Below, one piece after another: positions 25,302 to 34,140 of a DNA stretch of 64,000 nucleotides. The stretch spans positions 62,001-126,000 of the forward strand of contig NZ_RJAD01000003.1 of the NCBI RefSeq assembly GCF_003999995.1, read 5' to 3'. The notes beneath the pieces were generated by a model, which saw only the letters and a list, made by a program, of their open reading frames with translations, was not told the origin of the DNA and ran no database searches. How positions within the stretch are numbered: position 1 is the first letter of the stretch; every line of letters begins with the position of its first letter. The translations under genes and the position numbers were made by a program. Source of the stretch: Microbacterium sulfonylureivorans. GTDB taxonomy: Bacteria; Actinomycetota; Actinomycetes; Actinomycetales; Microbacteriaceae.

Positions 25302-28300
25302 TCAAGCCCGACGGCGCGTGCGCGAGCGGACCCACATCAGAGCCGCCGCGCCGCCGCCGAGCAGCACGATGCCGAGCAGCAGGCTCTGCCACGGCCACAT
25401 GCCTCCCGTGGCCGGAAGCGCGCCAGGTGCGCCCGGCCCCGGCGGAGCGGCCGGATCGGTCGGGTCGACCGGCGGGAACGGTCCGACGACGACGTCGAGG
25501 ATGCAGTCCTCGTCGGCGCACCCGCCGCCCTCACCGGGGACGACCACGGACACCAGGGTCCCGTCGCCTTCGCCCGACGCCGACACCGTGGCGGTGAAGG
25601 TGACGGTCACGGTGGATCCGGGACCGGTGGCCGCCAGCGGTCCGGTCCAGCTGAGAACGCCGCCGTCGACCGTGATGCTCCCGCCGGTCGCATTGACGGA
25701 GGCCGGGTCGATGACCGCGTCGTCGAGCACCCCTGTCAGGTCGTCGAGGAACGACGCGACCGACCACGGCGTCGAGCCGGTGTTGTCGACGGTGATCGTG
25801 TAGAGCACGGCACTGCCGGGGATCACCGGACCGGAGGACGTCGTCGCGACCCGCACCGTGTACGACTCGGTGTCGGTGACTGTCGTGCAGTCGGCCGCGG
25901 TCGGGCACGTGCCGTCCGCGCCGGGGGCCACCGTGTTCGTCAGAACGGCGTCGGCCCCGGTCCCTGCCGGACGGACGACGGCCGGGTAGGTGATCGTCAC
26001 GCTCGCACCCGGGCCCGAGGCGGCCAGCGGCCCCGCCCACGTGAGAGTGCCACCCGTCAGGGATGCCGCGCCCGCGGTCGCACTGATCGCGGCCGGGTCG
26101 ATGGTCGCGTCGTCGAGGACTCGGCTCAGGTCGTCCGAGAGCGTGGCCTCGCCTGCCGCGAACGCGACGGCGCCGGTGTTCTCGACCGTGAGGGTGTAGA
26201 TCGTCGTCTCACCGGGACGCAGCGGCCCCGGGTCGGAGGTCGTCTTGGTCACCGAGAACGCCTTGATCGCGGTGGATGTCTCGCACGAGGCGGACGAGAG
26301 GCACACGCCGTCCGCACCGGGCGCCACCGTGTTCACGAGAACGCCGTCGCCGGACCCGTCACCGGTCTCGACGACCGCCTCGTACGTGATGGTCACGGTC
26401 GCCCCGGCACCGGTCGACGCGAGCGGGCCGTCCCAGCTGAGCGTGGTGCCGCTGAGCGATGCGACACCCGCGGATGCCTGAACGGATGCGGGATCGACGG
26501 TCGCGTCGTCGAGCACGTCCGAGAGGTCGTCGGTGAAGGCGGCCTCACCGTCTGCGAAGGCGTCCGAGCCGACGTTGGTCACGGTGACCGTGTACGTCAC
26601 CGTGGTGCCCGGCGCGACCGTTGCGGCGGCCGACGACGACTTGCCGACGACGAACGCCCGCGTATCGGTCGAGGTCACACAGTCCGCGGCGACCGCGCAG
26701 AGTCCTCCCGCGCCGGGAGCGACGGTGTTGACGAGGGCGCCGTCACCCTGGCCGGATCCGGCCGCCAGGACGACCGCCTCGTACGTGATGGTCACCGTGT
26801 CGTCGCCGGCCGCGGCCCCGAGCGGGCCCGCCCAGCTCAGTGTCGTCCCGGAGAGCGTCGCGGTGCCGCCCGACGCCTGAATCGTCGCCGGATCGATGGT
26901 GGCGTCATCGAGCACGTCGGCGAGGTCATCGGTCAGTGCGGCCTCGCCCGGGCCGAACGCGACCGTGCCGGTGTTCTCGACGGTCAGCGTGTAGGCGATC
27001 GTGTCGCCGGGCGCGGCCGGGCCCGGAGGGGAGGATGTCTTCGTCACTTCGAACGAGCGCACGTCGGTCGTGGTCGCGCAGGTCGCCGCCGCGTCGCACA
27101 CGCCGCCGACGCCCGTGGCGGAGACGCCGTTGGTCAGCTGACGATCCCCGCCGGGCGGGTTCGCGGTCTGGATCTGATACGTCACCGTGACGGTCGCCGC
27201 CGCGCCCGTCGCGGCGAGCGGCCCCGACCACAGCAGGTTGTTGCCCGCGATGTCGACCGATCCCGCCGACGCCGTGATCGAGCCGGGCACGAGCGTGCCG
27301 TTGTCGAGCACGTCGGTCAGGTCGTCGCGGAACCCCGCATAGTCGGCGGGGTAGGGCACGGCGCCGGTGTTGTCGACGGTGACGGTGTACGTCACGAGGC
27401 CGCCGGCGTCGACCACGGCGGCCGAGGCCGTCTTGGCGACCGAATAGGACATGTCCGTCTCGACCGTGCAGGCGGCCGGAGCCATGGCATCCTGCACCGA
27501 CGAGGCGCCGATGGTGTTCGCGATCCCGGTGGCGAACGCCTGCGTGGTGGGAAGCGGCGCCGTGGACGCCACGGCGGGGACGCCGTTCAGGCGCAGGAAG
27601 GTGCCGTTCGCCGCGGTGACGTACACCTCGCCCGAGGAGCGGGCGGCGCCGACGACGCCCATGGGGAGTGTTCCGATCTGCGTCCAGGTGGCCGTCGGCG
27701 AGAGCCGGAAGACGCTCGTTCCGAGAGACGTCGCTCCGGTCTTGGCGAACACCAGCGTGTCGCCGCCGGCGACGGGAACGAGGTCGCCGACGGTGTTCAC
27801 CCCGGTCGGCAGCACCGCGAAAGCGGTCGCGGCCCCCGTCGCGGGGTTCACGCTGTAGATGGTCCTCGACGTCGTCAGGTCCATGAGCAGCGTGTTGGCG
27901 GCCGTGTAGACGAGCGAGCCGCCCAGAATCATCGTGCCCGCCGGCAGGCCGGTGATCGGCCGGGTGAGCGTGGAGGCGCCGGTGGCGGGGTCGATCTGGT
28001 AGAGCGTCTTGGCCGTCGTGGAGGTCTGGGACACGCCCCACAGCACTGCCCCGTTGGGCTGCCACGCGATGTCCTGGTAGTTGCGCTGCAGCGGTACCGA
28101 CGCGCCGAGCGGCGTGCCGTCCGTCGCATACCGCGAGAGTGTGAGCGGGGCGACGCTCGTGTTCGCCCAGATCGTCGAGGGCGGGCACGCCGCGGGCGTG
28201 GGCCGGAGCCGGATGGGCGTCGCGACGGTGCAGGTGCCGGTGCATCCGCCCTCCGCGCCCAGGGTGGTCACCGTGTTGTCGAGCTGCCACGTTCCCGCGC

Positions 28301-29414
28301 TCGGATCGTCCACGACGACCTGGAACGTGACCGTGACCGTCGCGCCCGCCGGGAGGGCGCCCGTCCACGTCAGGGTGCTCGCGGAGACCGAGGCGGAGCC
28401 CGAGGTCGCGGTGATGGAGCCCGGCACGATATCGGCGTCGTCGAGCACCCCCGCGAGGTTGTCGGCGACGTCTGCGGTGCCCGCCGCGTAGTCGACCGAG
28501 CCGAGGTTGTTGATGAGGATCGTGTAGGTCACGGTGTCGCCGGGCGCGGCCGTGGCCACCGACGCCGACTTCTCGACGCCGTACGCCTGGAACGGATCGG
28601 GGTCGCACGAGCCGTCGTCCTGCTGCGACGTCGCGCCGTTGAAGATCGACGTCGTGTTGATGATCTCCGTGGTCGGGAGCACGGCCGTCGACTCCGCCGT
28701 CGGCACGGCGTCGAGGCTGAACATCTCGCCGGTTCCCGTGACCAGATAGATGCCGCCCCCCGATTGGGCCGCCCCCCAGGCGGTGGGCCCGCCACCGATC
28801 CGCGTGAGAGTGCCGTCGGCATGCAGACGGAAGTACGCGCCGCTCACGCCCTCCCAGCCGAGGACCAGGATGTCGCCGTCGGCGAGCTGGAGGAAGTCGC
28901 CGCCGACGATGACGCCCGCGGGCAGAGTGGCGACGAGCGCGGCGACCCCTGTCACGGGATCCACTTCGTAGATCGTCGATCCGCCGCCCAGGAGGAGCGT
29001 TCCGTCGGGGGTCGCGCTCAGCCCCGACGACACGAAGCCGAGGGGATTGCCGTCGAGCGTGATCGCCAGGGACGACGTCTCCGCGCCGGTCGCGGGGTCG
29101 AGCGTGTACAGGGTGGAGTTCACGGTGGGGCTCTGCGCGAAGACCGCATACAGCGTCGTGCCGTCGGCGCCCCACGCGATATCGCCGTACCCGCGGGCGA
29201 GCGGGAGCCTGGGGCCGACCGCCACACCGCTCGGGAGATACCGGATCATCTGGGGCGTCGCGCCCCCGGTGTTGACCCAGATGCGCGCCGGCGGACAGTC
29301 GCCTGGCGCCGCCGCGGCGTGCGGCAGCGGCGACAGAACGAGCAGCGATGCGATGAGCGCGGTGACGACCGCGACCCCCACGGAGATCCGAGTGCGCAAT
29401 CCGACCGATGTCAT
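25302..29414 (-). CDS. Large LPxTG surface protein with DUF11-type repeats
   Basis: A 1370-residue exported wall protein. A signal peptide (about 1-36) ends near AAAAPGD. Two related modules starting CPPARIWVNT (about 40-280) and CPPSTIWANT (about 400-655), with WGADGTTLYAVF-like blades, look like beta-propellers. Six DUF11-type beta-sandwich repeats begin at about 280, 660, 790, 920, 1055 and 1188; each ends with a close Cys pair. A Pro-rich stretch and the sortase signal LPATGG (about 1332), a hydrophobic helix and RRRA end the protein. The last repeat lacks a Lys and an Asn that all five others keep. AGGGGGG precedes the ATG. An adhesin or structural role is inferred; no sortase gene lies nearby. 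Confidence 0.85.
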   Translation of the reverse strand: MTSVGLRTRISVGVAVVTALIASLLVLSPLPHAAAAPGDCPPARIWVNTGGATPQMIRYLPSGVAVGPRLPLARGYGDIAWGADGTTLYAVFAQSPTVNSTLYTLDPATGAETSSLAITLDGNPLGFVSSGLSATPDGTLLLGGGSTIYEVDPVTGVAALVATLPAGVIVGGDFLQLADGDILVLGWEGVSGAYFRLHADGTLTRIGGGPTAWGAAQSGGGIYLVTGTGEMFSLDAVPTAESTAVLPTTEIINTTSIFNGATSQQDDGSCDPDPFQAYGVEKSASVATAAPGDTVTYTILINNLGSVDYAAGTADVADNLAGVLDDADIVPGSITATSGSASVSASTLTWTGALPAGATVTVTFQVVVDDPSAGTWQLDNTVTTLGAEGGCTGTCTVATPIRLRPTPAACPPSTIWANTSVAPLTLSRYATDGTPLGASVPLQRNYQDIAWQPNGAVLWGVSQTSTTAKTLYQIDPATGASTLTRPITGLPAGTMILGGSLVYTAANTLLMDLTTSRTIYSVNPATGAATAFAVLPTGVNTVGDLVPVAGGDTLVFAKTGATSLGTSVFRLSPTATWTQIGTLPMGVVGAARSSGEVYVTAANGTFLRLNGVPAVASTAPLPTTQAFATGIANTIGASSVQDAMAPAACTVETDMSYSVAKTASAAVVDAGGLVTYTVTVDNTGAVPYPADYAGFRDDLTDVLDNGTLVPGSITASAGSVDIAGNNLLWSGPLAATGAAATVTVTYQIQTANPPGGDRQLTNGVSATGVGGVCDAAATCATTTDVRSFEVTKTSSPPGPAAPGDTIAYTLTVENTGTVAFGPGEAALTDDLADVLDDATIDPATIQASGGTATLSGTTLSWAGPLGAAAGDDTVTITYEAVVLAAGSGQGDGALVNTVAPGAGGLCAVAADCVTSTDTRAFVVGKSSSAAATVAPGTTVTYTVTVTNVGSDAFADGEAAFTDDLSDVLDDATVDPASVQASAGVASLSGTTLSWDGPLASTGAGATVTITYEAVVETGDGSGDGVLVNTVAPGADGVCLSSASCETSTAIKAFSVTKTTSDPGPLRPGETTIYTLTVENTGAVAFAAGEATLSDDLSRVLDDATIDPAAISATAGAASLTGGTLTWAGPLAASGPGASVTITYPAVVRPAGTGADAVLTNTVAPGADGTCPTAADCTTVTDTESYTVRVATTSSGPVIPGSAVLYTITVDNTGSTPWSVASFLDDLTGVLDDAVIDPASVNATGGSITVDGGVLSWTGPLAATGPGSTVTVTFTATVSASGEGDGTLVSVVVPGEGGGCADEDCILDVVVGPFPPVDPTDPAAPPGPGAPGALPATGGMWPWQSLLLGIVLLGGGAAALMWVRSRTRRRA

Positions 29415-29604
29415 GGGCCCCCCTGGGTAGTGACGACGCGATGCTACGCCCGCCGATCGCCCGCCTCAAGACTTTCCTATAGGAAATCATCAAATTCGGA
29501 TGAGGTCCCTCCGACGAGGACGGCTCGCGCGGCATCCCGCCGAGGGTCGGCCTGTTGTCGCTGTTCGACAAGGGATGCGGCATCCGCTGTGCGCCTTTGG
29601 CACC

Positions 29605-30084
29605 ATGGCCCGCATGCGCGTGACCCCTCGAAGACTCGCCGTCGGGATGAGCCTGTGGGCTCCGAACCTGTGGAGCGGCATCCGTGTGAAGCGGTTCGCC
29701 GACGACTGGACGAGCGCCACGGTCGAGCTGCACGTGAACCCGATCACCCGCAACTACGTCAAGACGGCGTTCGGCGGCGCGCTGTCGGCGATGACCGACC
29801 CGTACTTCTTCATGCTCGTGATGCACCAGCTCGGGCGCGACCACGTCGTGTGGGACACGCGCGGCGAGATCGAGTTCGTCAAGCCTGGCCGCGGCGTGCT
29901 CACCGCGCACTTCGAGGTGCCCCGCGAGAAGGCGGCAGAGCTGCGCGAACGGGCTCGCGGCGGCGCCAAGGTGCTCGAATGGTTCGAGACCGACATCACG
30001 GATGCCTCGGGCGACGTCGTCGCGCGGGTTCGGCGCGAGGTCTACGTGCGCGAGAAGAAGCGCATCACGGCCTCTGCCGGCTGA
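29605..30084 (+). CDS. DUF4442 hot-dog-fold protein (thioesterase-like)
   Basis: A 159-residue protein with the pattern of DUF4442/PaaI-like hot-dog proteins: a basic start, LWAPNLWSGIRVKRFADDW, the conserved NYVKTAFGGALSAMTDPYFF (the helix region of the fold), a strand pair including WDTRGEIEFVKPGRGVL, and a C-terminal strand RREVYVREKKR. Family members may act on acyl thioesters, but none of the residues seen here proves activity. I chose ATG 29605; another ATG three codons later is possible. No good Shine-Dalgarno is seen. The end overlaps the convergent SGNH gene by 20 bp. Confidence 0.78.
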   Translation: MARMRVTPRRLAVGMSLWAPNLWSGIRVKRFADDWTSATVELHVNPITRNYVKTAFGGALSAMTDPYFFMLVMHQLGRDHVVWDTRGEIEFVKPGRGVLTAHFEVPREKAAELRERARGGAKVLEWFETDITDASGDVVARVRREVYVREKKRITASAG

Positions 30085-30859
30085 GCGCCGCCTCGATCGC
30101 CGGCAGGAGCGCGTCGGCGGTGCGGCGGTATCCGAGCGCGCTCGGGTGGAACCGGTCGAGGCTGAACATCTCCTCAGGATGCGAGATGAAGACGGGACCG
30201 ACCGCGCGCCGCAGCGAGACCGCGGTCGCCCCGGCGCACTCGGCGGCCTCCGCCTGCGCGTCGGCGAGCTGGCGCGACAGGCGCGACCCGAGCGAGCGCA
30301 GCGGCTGCGGCACCGGGCGGAGCGCGCCCAGATCGGGACACGTGCCGACGACGACCTCGGCGCCGATCGCCTGCAGACGGGCGATCGCCGTCTCGAGGTG
30401 ACGCACAGAGGTCGACACCGCGATGCGGTGGGTGATGTCGTTGCCGCCGACCACGATCACCGCGACATCGGCCCGGTAGTCGTCGGGGAGCGCGTCGAGC
30501 TGCGCGCCGACCATGCCCGATTCCGCGCCGACGACGGCCGCCGTGCGCAGACGCACGGGTCTGTGCACGCGTCGTGCCAGGCCCTTCGCGAGACGCGCTC
30601 CGAGCGTGTCCTTGCGCCGCTCCGCCCCCAGCCCGGCCGCGATGGAGTCGCCGACGAGCAGGAGCTCCACGGGCACGCCGTCGTACGAGCGCCGCCAGAC
30701 GCGGTCGGCGTCGAGCGCCCGCTCCCCCAGCGGCTTGCCGATCCGGCGTCGCGCGATCGCCGCCTGGCGGTGCAGCAGAGCCCGTGTGCCGAGGACGACC
30801 GCCCCGGCTCCGACCACTGAGCCCGCGGCGCTCAGCGCGGCGACGCGGGTGCGGCTCAT
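30065..30859 (-). CDS. SGNH/GDSL-family hydrolase
   Basis: A 264-residue esterase-like protein. The N-terminus has a short hydrophobic stretch (VAALSAAGSVVGAGAVVLGTRALL, about 6-29), a likely signal anchor. Block I is LLVGDSIAAGLGAE (nucleophile Ser at about 73). Block III is VVGGNDIT (Asn). Block V is DRFHPSALGY (His near the end), giving the Ser-Asn-His set of the family. It may act on membrane or wall esters; the substrate is unknown. It is divergent from the APC permease gene and converges with the DUF4442 gene. Confidence 0.85.
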   Translation of the reverse strand: MSRTRVAALSAAGSVVGAGAVVLGTRALLHRQAAIARRRIGKPLGERALDADRVWRRSYDGVPVELLLVGDSIAAGLGAERRKDTLGARLAKGLARRVHRPVRLRTAAVVGAESGMVGAQLDALPDDYRADVAVIVVGGNDITHRIAVSTSVRHLETAIARLQAIGAEVVVGTCPDLGALRPVPQPLRSLGSRLSRQLADAQAEAAECAGATAVSLRRAVGPVFISHPEEMFSLDRFHPSALGYRRTADALLPAIEAALSRQRP

Positions 30860-30943
30860 GGGTCGATTCGACCCCGTCCGGGTGAACGCCGTCTGACGCC
30901 GGGGTGAAGCATCCCGTTCCCCTGCGGGCGCTAGTGTTCGCGC

Positions 30944-32197
30944 ATGGCGATGCCCTCTCTGCCCCGCCGTCTCGGTCTCGGCGACGCGGTGTCCATCGGC
31001 CTCGGGTCGATGATCGGCGCCGGCGTGTTCGCCGCCTTCGGCCCCGCTGCCGCCGCCGCCGGGAGCGGGCTGCTCGTCGGACTCGCGATCGCCGCCGTGG
31101 TGGCCTTCGGCAACGCGACGTCGACGGCGCAGCTCGCAGCCGTGCACCCGACGTCGGGCGGCACGTACGCCTACGGCCGGGCGGAGCTCGGGCCGTGGTG
31201 GGGGTTCGTCGCCGGCTGGGGCTTCGTCGTGGGCAAGCTCGCCAGCTGCGCCGCGATGGCGCTCACCTTCGCCGCGTACGCCGCGCCGCCGGGCTGGGAG
31301 CGACCGGTCGCGATCCTGGCCGTGGCCGCCCTCGCCGCGGTCAACTGGTTCGGCATCACGCGCACCGCCCAGGCCACCCGCGTCATCGTGGTCGTTGTGC
31401 TGCTCGCCCTCGCCGTCGCCGTCGCGGCGGCGGCTGCAGCGCCGGACTCCACCGGCTGGCTGTCCCCCGCATCGCTGTGGTCGGGCGGCTGGTACGGCAT
31501 CCTCCAGTCGGCCGGCCTGCTGTTCTTCGCGTTCGCCGGGTACGCGCGCATCGCCACGATGGGCGAGGAGGTCCGCGACCCCGCCCGGACGATCCCTCGG
31601 GCCATCCTCCTCGCGTTCGCCGGCGCGCTCGTCGTGTACGCCCTCGTCGCGGTCGCGGTCCTGTCGACGCTCGGACCGGAGGCGACGGCCGCGTCGACCG
31701 AGCCCGTCGCCGCGGCGACTGCGGCCTCCGGGTGGGCATGGGCGGAGCCCGTCGTGCGGGTGGGTGCGGCCGCGGCATCCCTCGGCGCCCTCCTCGCGCT
31801 CATCGCGGGCATCGGGCGGACCACGTTCGCAATGGCCCGCGAGGGGGATCTGCCCCGCTGTCTCGGGGCGGTGCATCCCCGGTGGCATGTGCCGCACCGC
31901 GCCGACGTCGCCATCGCGCTCATCGTCATCGCCGTGGTCGCGCTGGTCGACCTGCGCGGCGCCATCGGCTTCTCATCGTTCGGCGTACTGCTGTACTACC
32001 TCGTCGCCAACGTCGCCGCGTTCCGTCAGCGCCCGGGCGCGCGCCGGTATCCCCGGGCGCTCCAGGTCGTCGGCGCCGTCGGATGCGTCGTGCTCGGTCT
32101 CACCCTGCCCTGGCAGAGCGTGGCCGTCGGCGTCGTGGTGGCCGCCGCGGGAGTCGGCTATCGGATGCTGCGGCTGAAGTTCACGCGAGCGGCTTGA
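30944..32197 (+). CDS. APC-family amino acid permease
   Basis: A 417-residue transporter with about twelve hydrophobic segments. The first helix carries the APC signature GLGSMIGAGVFAAFGPAAAAAG (about 17-38), where the unwound GSMIGAG binds the amino acid backbone. The consensus GEEVRDPARTIPRAI follows helix 6 (about 205). The C-terminus ends shortly after the last helix. The substrate cannot be told from the sequence. ATG 30944 follows TAGTGT (30932-30937) by 6 nt, so it is probably leaderless. Its end overlaps hisS by 17 bp; neither has a clear terminator. Confidence 0.88.
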   Translation: MAMPSLPRRLGLGDAVSIGLGSMIGAGVFAAFGPAAAAAGSGLLVGLAIAAVVAFGNATSTAQLAAVHPTSGGTYAYGRAELGPWWGFVAGWGFVVGKLASCAAMALTFAAYAAPPGWERPVAILAVAALAAVNWFGITRTAQATRVIVVVVLLALAVAVAAAAAAPDSTGWLSPASLWSGGWYGILQSAGLLFFAFAGYARIATMGEEVRDPARTIPRAILLAFAGALVVYALVAVAVLSTLGPEATAASTEPVAAATAASGWAWAEPVVRVGAAAASLGALLALIAGIGRTTFAMAREGDLPRCLGAVHPRWHVPHRADVAIALIVIAVVALVDLRGAIGFSSFGVLLYYLVANVAAFRQRPGARRYPRALQVVGAVGCVVLGLTLPWQSVAVGVVVAAAGVGYRMLRLKFTRAA

Positions 32198-33494
32198 GCT
32201 CGAGCCCTCCGACGGGGGTTCCGCCGGACACCGTCGCGAACGACGTGTAGCCGTCGGCGGCCGCGCGCTCGAGGAGTGCCTTGAGGTTCTTCGTGCGGTG
32301 CTCCAGGCGCACACGCACGCCGCCGGCCGCGAAGGACGCCTTGTGCGCGAGGAGCTCGCTCGGGGGCACATCCCGGTCGTGCACGAGCACGACGGAGATC
32401 GGAGCGGCGTCGTCCGTCGCATCGACCAGATCGACGATGCGCTCGAAGCCGATCGAGAAGCCGACCGCGGGCACGTCCTGACCGAGGAAGCGGCCGATCA
32501 TGCCGTCGTACCGGCCTCCGCCGCCGAGCGAGTAGTCGACCGACGGGTGGGCGAGCTCGAAGATCGTCCCGGTGTAGTAGCCCATGCCCCGGACGAGGAA
32601 GGGATCGAACACCAGCGGGATGTCGGCGAGCGCCGCATCGTCGGCTGCCGGGCCGGTCGCCGCGCGTGCCGCGGCGACGGCGTCGCCGATGCCGACGAGG
32701 TGCGCGACGACGTCGGCGGGGGCGTCCTCCGGCAGGAGCTTGCGGATCTGCCGCTCGCCGTACGGGTTGTACTCGAGCGTCATCGGGCGGTTCAGGAACG
32801 ACTCGAACGCATCGACCGCGGATGCCGTCGCCCCGCGTTCGCGCAGCCCGGCGGCCACTCCCCCGGGGCCGATCTTGTCGAGCTTGTCGATCGTGATGAG
32901 CACCCCGGGGCGCTCCTCCGGGGTGAACCCGAAGCTGTCGAGCATCCAGTCGAGCACGCGGCGGTCGTTGATGCGGACGCTGCCGCCCTCGAGCCCGAGC
33001 GCGTCGAGGGTGTCGAGCGTCGCCACGATGAGCTCGGACTCGGCGCGGGCCGAGGCATCCCCCATGATGTCGATGTCGCACTGCATGAACTGGCGGTACC
33101 GGCCCTTCTGCGGGCGCTCGGCGCGCCATACGGGCGCGATCTGGATCGATCGGAAGACGGTCGGCAGCTCGCCGCGGTGGCTGGCGTAGAACCGCGCGAG
33201 CGGGACCGTGAGGTCGTAGCGCAGACCGAGGTCGGTGAGCCGGGCGGGATCGTCGGCCGCCGCGCGGACGGCGTCGGCGTCGAGGCCCCGCTTGAGCACG
33301 TTGTAGGCGAGCTTCTCGTTGTCGCCGCCGATGCCCGCGTGGAGGCGCGCGTACTCCTCCATGACGGGGGTCTCGATCTCGTCGAAGCCGTGCACGCGAT
33401 AGCGGTCGCGGATGACGGCGAGCACGCGCTCGCGACGGGCCTTGTCGGCGGGAAGGAAGTCGCGCATGCCGCGCGGAGGATTGACGGATGCCAC
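32181..33494 (-). CDS. hisS: Histidyl-tRNA synthetase
   Basis: A 437-residue class II aminoacyl-tRNA synthetase. It has PRGMRDFLP at the N-terminus, motif 2 (PVWRAERPQKGRYRQFMQCDIDIMG, about 112-136), the histidine-binding LRYDLTVPLARF, the second His-specific block RGMGYYTGTIFE with GGGGRYDGMIG (motif 3 area), and the C-terminal anticodon domain. Charges tRNA-His with histidine. The GTG start is 4 nt after the mazG stop, so they are one unit. Length is typical. Confidence 0.95.
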   Translation of the reverse strand: MASVNPPRGMRDFLPADKARRERVLAVIRDRYRVHGFDEIETPVMEEYARLHAGIGGDNEKLAYNVLKRGLDADAVRAAADDPARLTDLGLRYDLTVPLARFYASHRGELPTVFRSIQIAPVWRAERPQKGRYRQFMQCDIDIMGDASARAESELIVATLDTLDALGLEGGSVRINDRRVLDWMLDSFGFTPEERPGVLITIDKLDKIGPGGVAAGLRERGATASAVDAFESFLNRPMTLEYNPYGERQIRKLLPEDAPADVVAHLVGIGDAVAAARAATGPAADDAALADIPLVFDPFLVRGMGYYTGTIFELAHPSVDYSLGGGGRYDGMIGRFLGQDVPAVGFSIGFERIVDLVDATDDAAPISVVLVHDRDVPPSELLAHKASFAAGGVRVRLEHRTKNLKALLERAAADGYTSFATVSGGTPVGGLELKPLA

Positions 33495-33498
33495 CCGA

Positions 33499-34140
33499 CT
33501 ATGTTGCCAGGTCGGACTCGGCGTTCCGGATCTCGCCGGTGAAGCCCCGCAGCCGCTCGCGCAAGGCACGCTCGGAGTCCCATCCGTTCGCACGCGCCGT
33601 GGCGACGAGCGCGAGAAGCGCATCGCCGAGCTCGGACTCGGACGCCGGCCCGGCAGCCGGGTCCACGGCGACGCCGACCTGCGCACCCTTCGACACGAGC
33701 TTCTGAGCCAGGGCGAGGGACGGCATCCGCTCGCTCACCCCGTCGAGGACGCTGGTGCGCGCGCTCTTCTCGACCGCCTTGGCGGCGTTCCAGTGGACGA
33801 GCACCTCTTCGGGGGTGTTCGCGACGGCGTCGCCGAAGACGTGCGGATGCCTCCGCACCATCTTGTCCGTGAGGCCGCGGGCGACGTCGTCGATGTCGAA
33901 CGGCTCGTCGGCGTCGCGCGACGCGATCTCGGCGTGGAACAGCACCTGCCACAGCAGATCGCCGAGCTCTTCTCGCAGCTCGGAGCGGTCGCCCTCCTCG
34001 ACGGCGTCGATCAGCTCGGCGCTCTCCTCGACGAGGTACGGGACCAGGTCGCGGTGGTCGATCTGCTGCGTCCACACGCACCGGTCGCGGACCGTGCGCA
34101 TCGTGTCGGCCGCCGCCCGCAGCGGGTCGACGCCGGTCAC
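33499..34140 (-). CDS. mazG: MazG family nucleoside triphosphate pyrophosphohydrolase
   Basis: A 213-residue all-alpha NTP pyrophosphohydrolase. The metal-binding acids are seen as EESAELIDAVEEGD and, after a turn, ELREELGDLLWQVLFHAEIA (about 30-70), the E-x-x-E...D/E-x-x-D pattern. Family members hydrolyse NTPs to NMPs, limiting aberrant nucleotides or ppGpp-linked stress. The GTG at 34140 overlaps the nhaA stop (GTGA), so it is coupled to nhaA upstream, and hisS follows after 4 nt. No mazEF toxin pair is present. Confidence 0.88.
   Translation of the reverse strand: MTGVDPLRAAADTMRTVRDRCVWTQQIDHRDLVPYLVEESAELIDAVEEGDRSELREELGDLLWQVLFHAEIASRDADEPFDIDDVARGLTDKMVRRHPHVFGDAVANTPEEVLVHWNAAKAVEKSARTSVLDGVSERMPSLALAQKLVSKGAQVGVAVDPAAGPASESELGDALLALVATARANGWDSERALRERLRGFTGEIRNAESDLAT

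Noticed and set aside
25302..27450. Repeated DNA in the surface protein gene as a CRISPR-like array
   Set aside because: The units are about 390-405 bp, in frame, and encode diverged DUF11 domains; there are no short identical repeats with unique spacers.
25269..30401. A very long open frame on the plus strand opposite the DUF11 surface protein (about 1700 codons)
   Set aside because: It is antisense to a protein with signal peptide, repeats and LPxTG, and reads as Arg/Asp/Gly/Val-rich sequence without domains. Long shadow frames are expected at 70% GC.
33499..34140. mazG as part of a mazEF toxin-antitoxin operon
   Set aside because: Neighbours are nhaA and hisS; no mazE or mazF is present.
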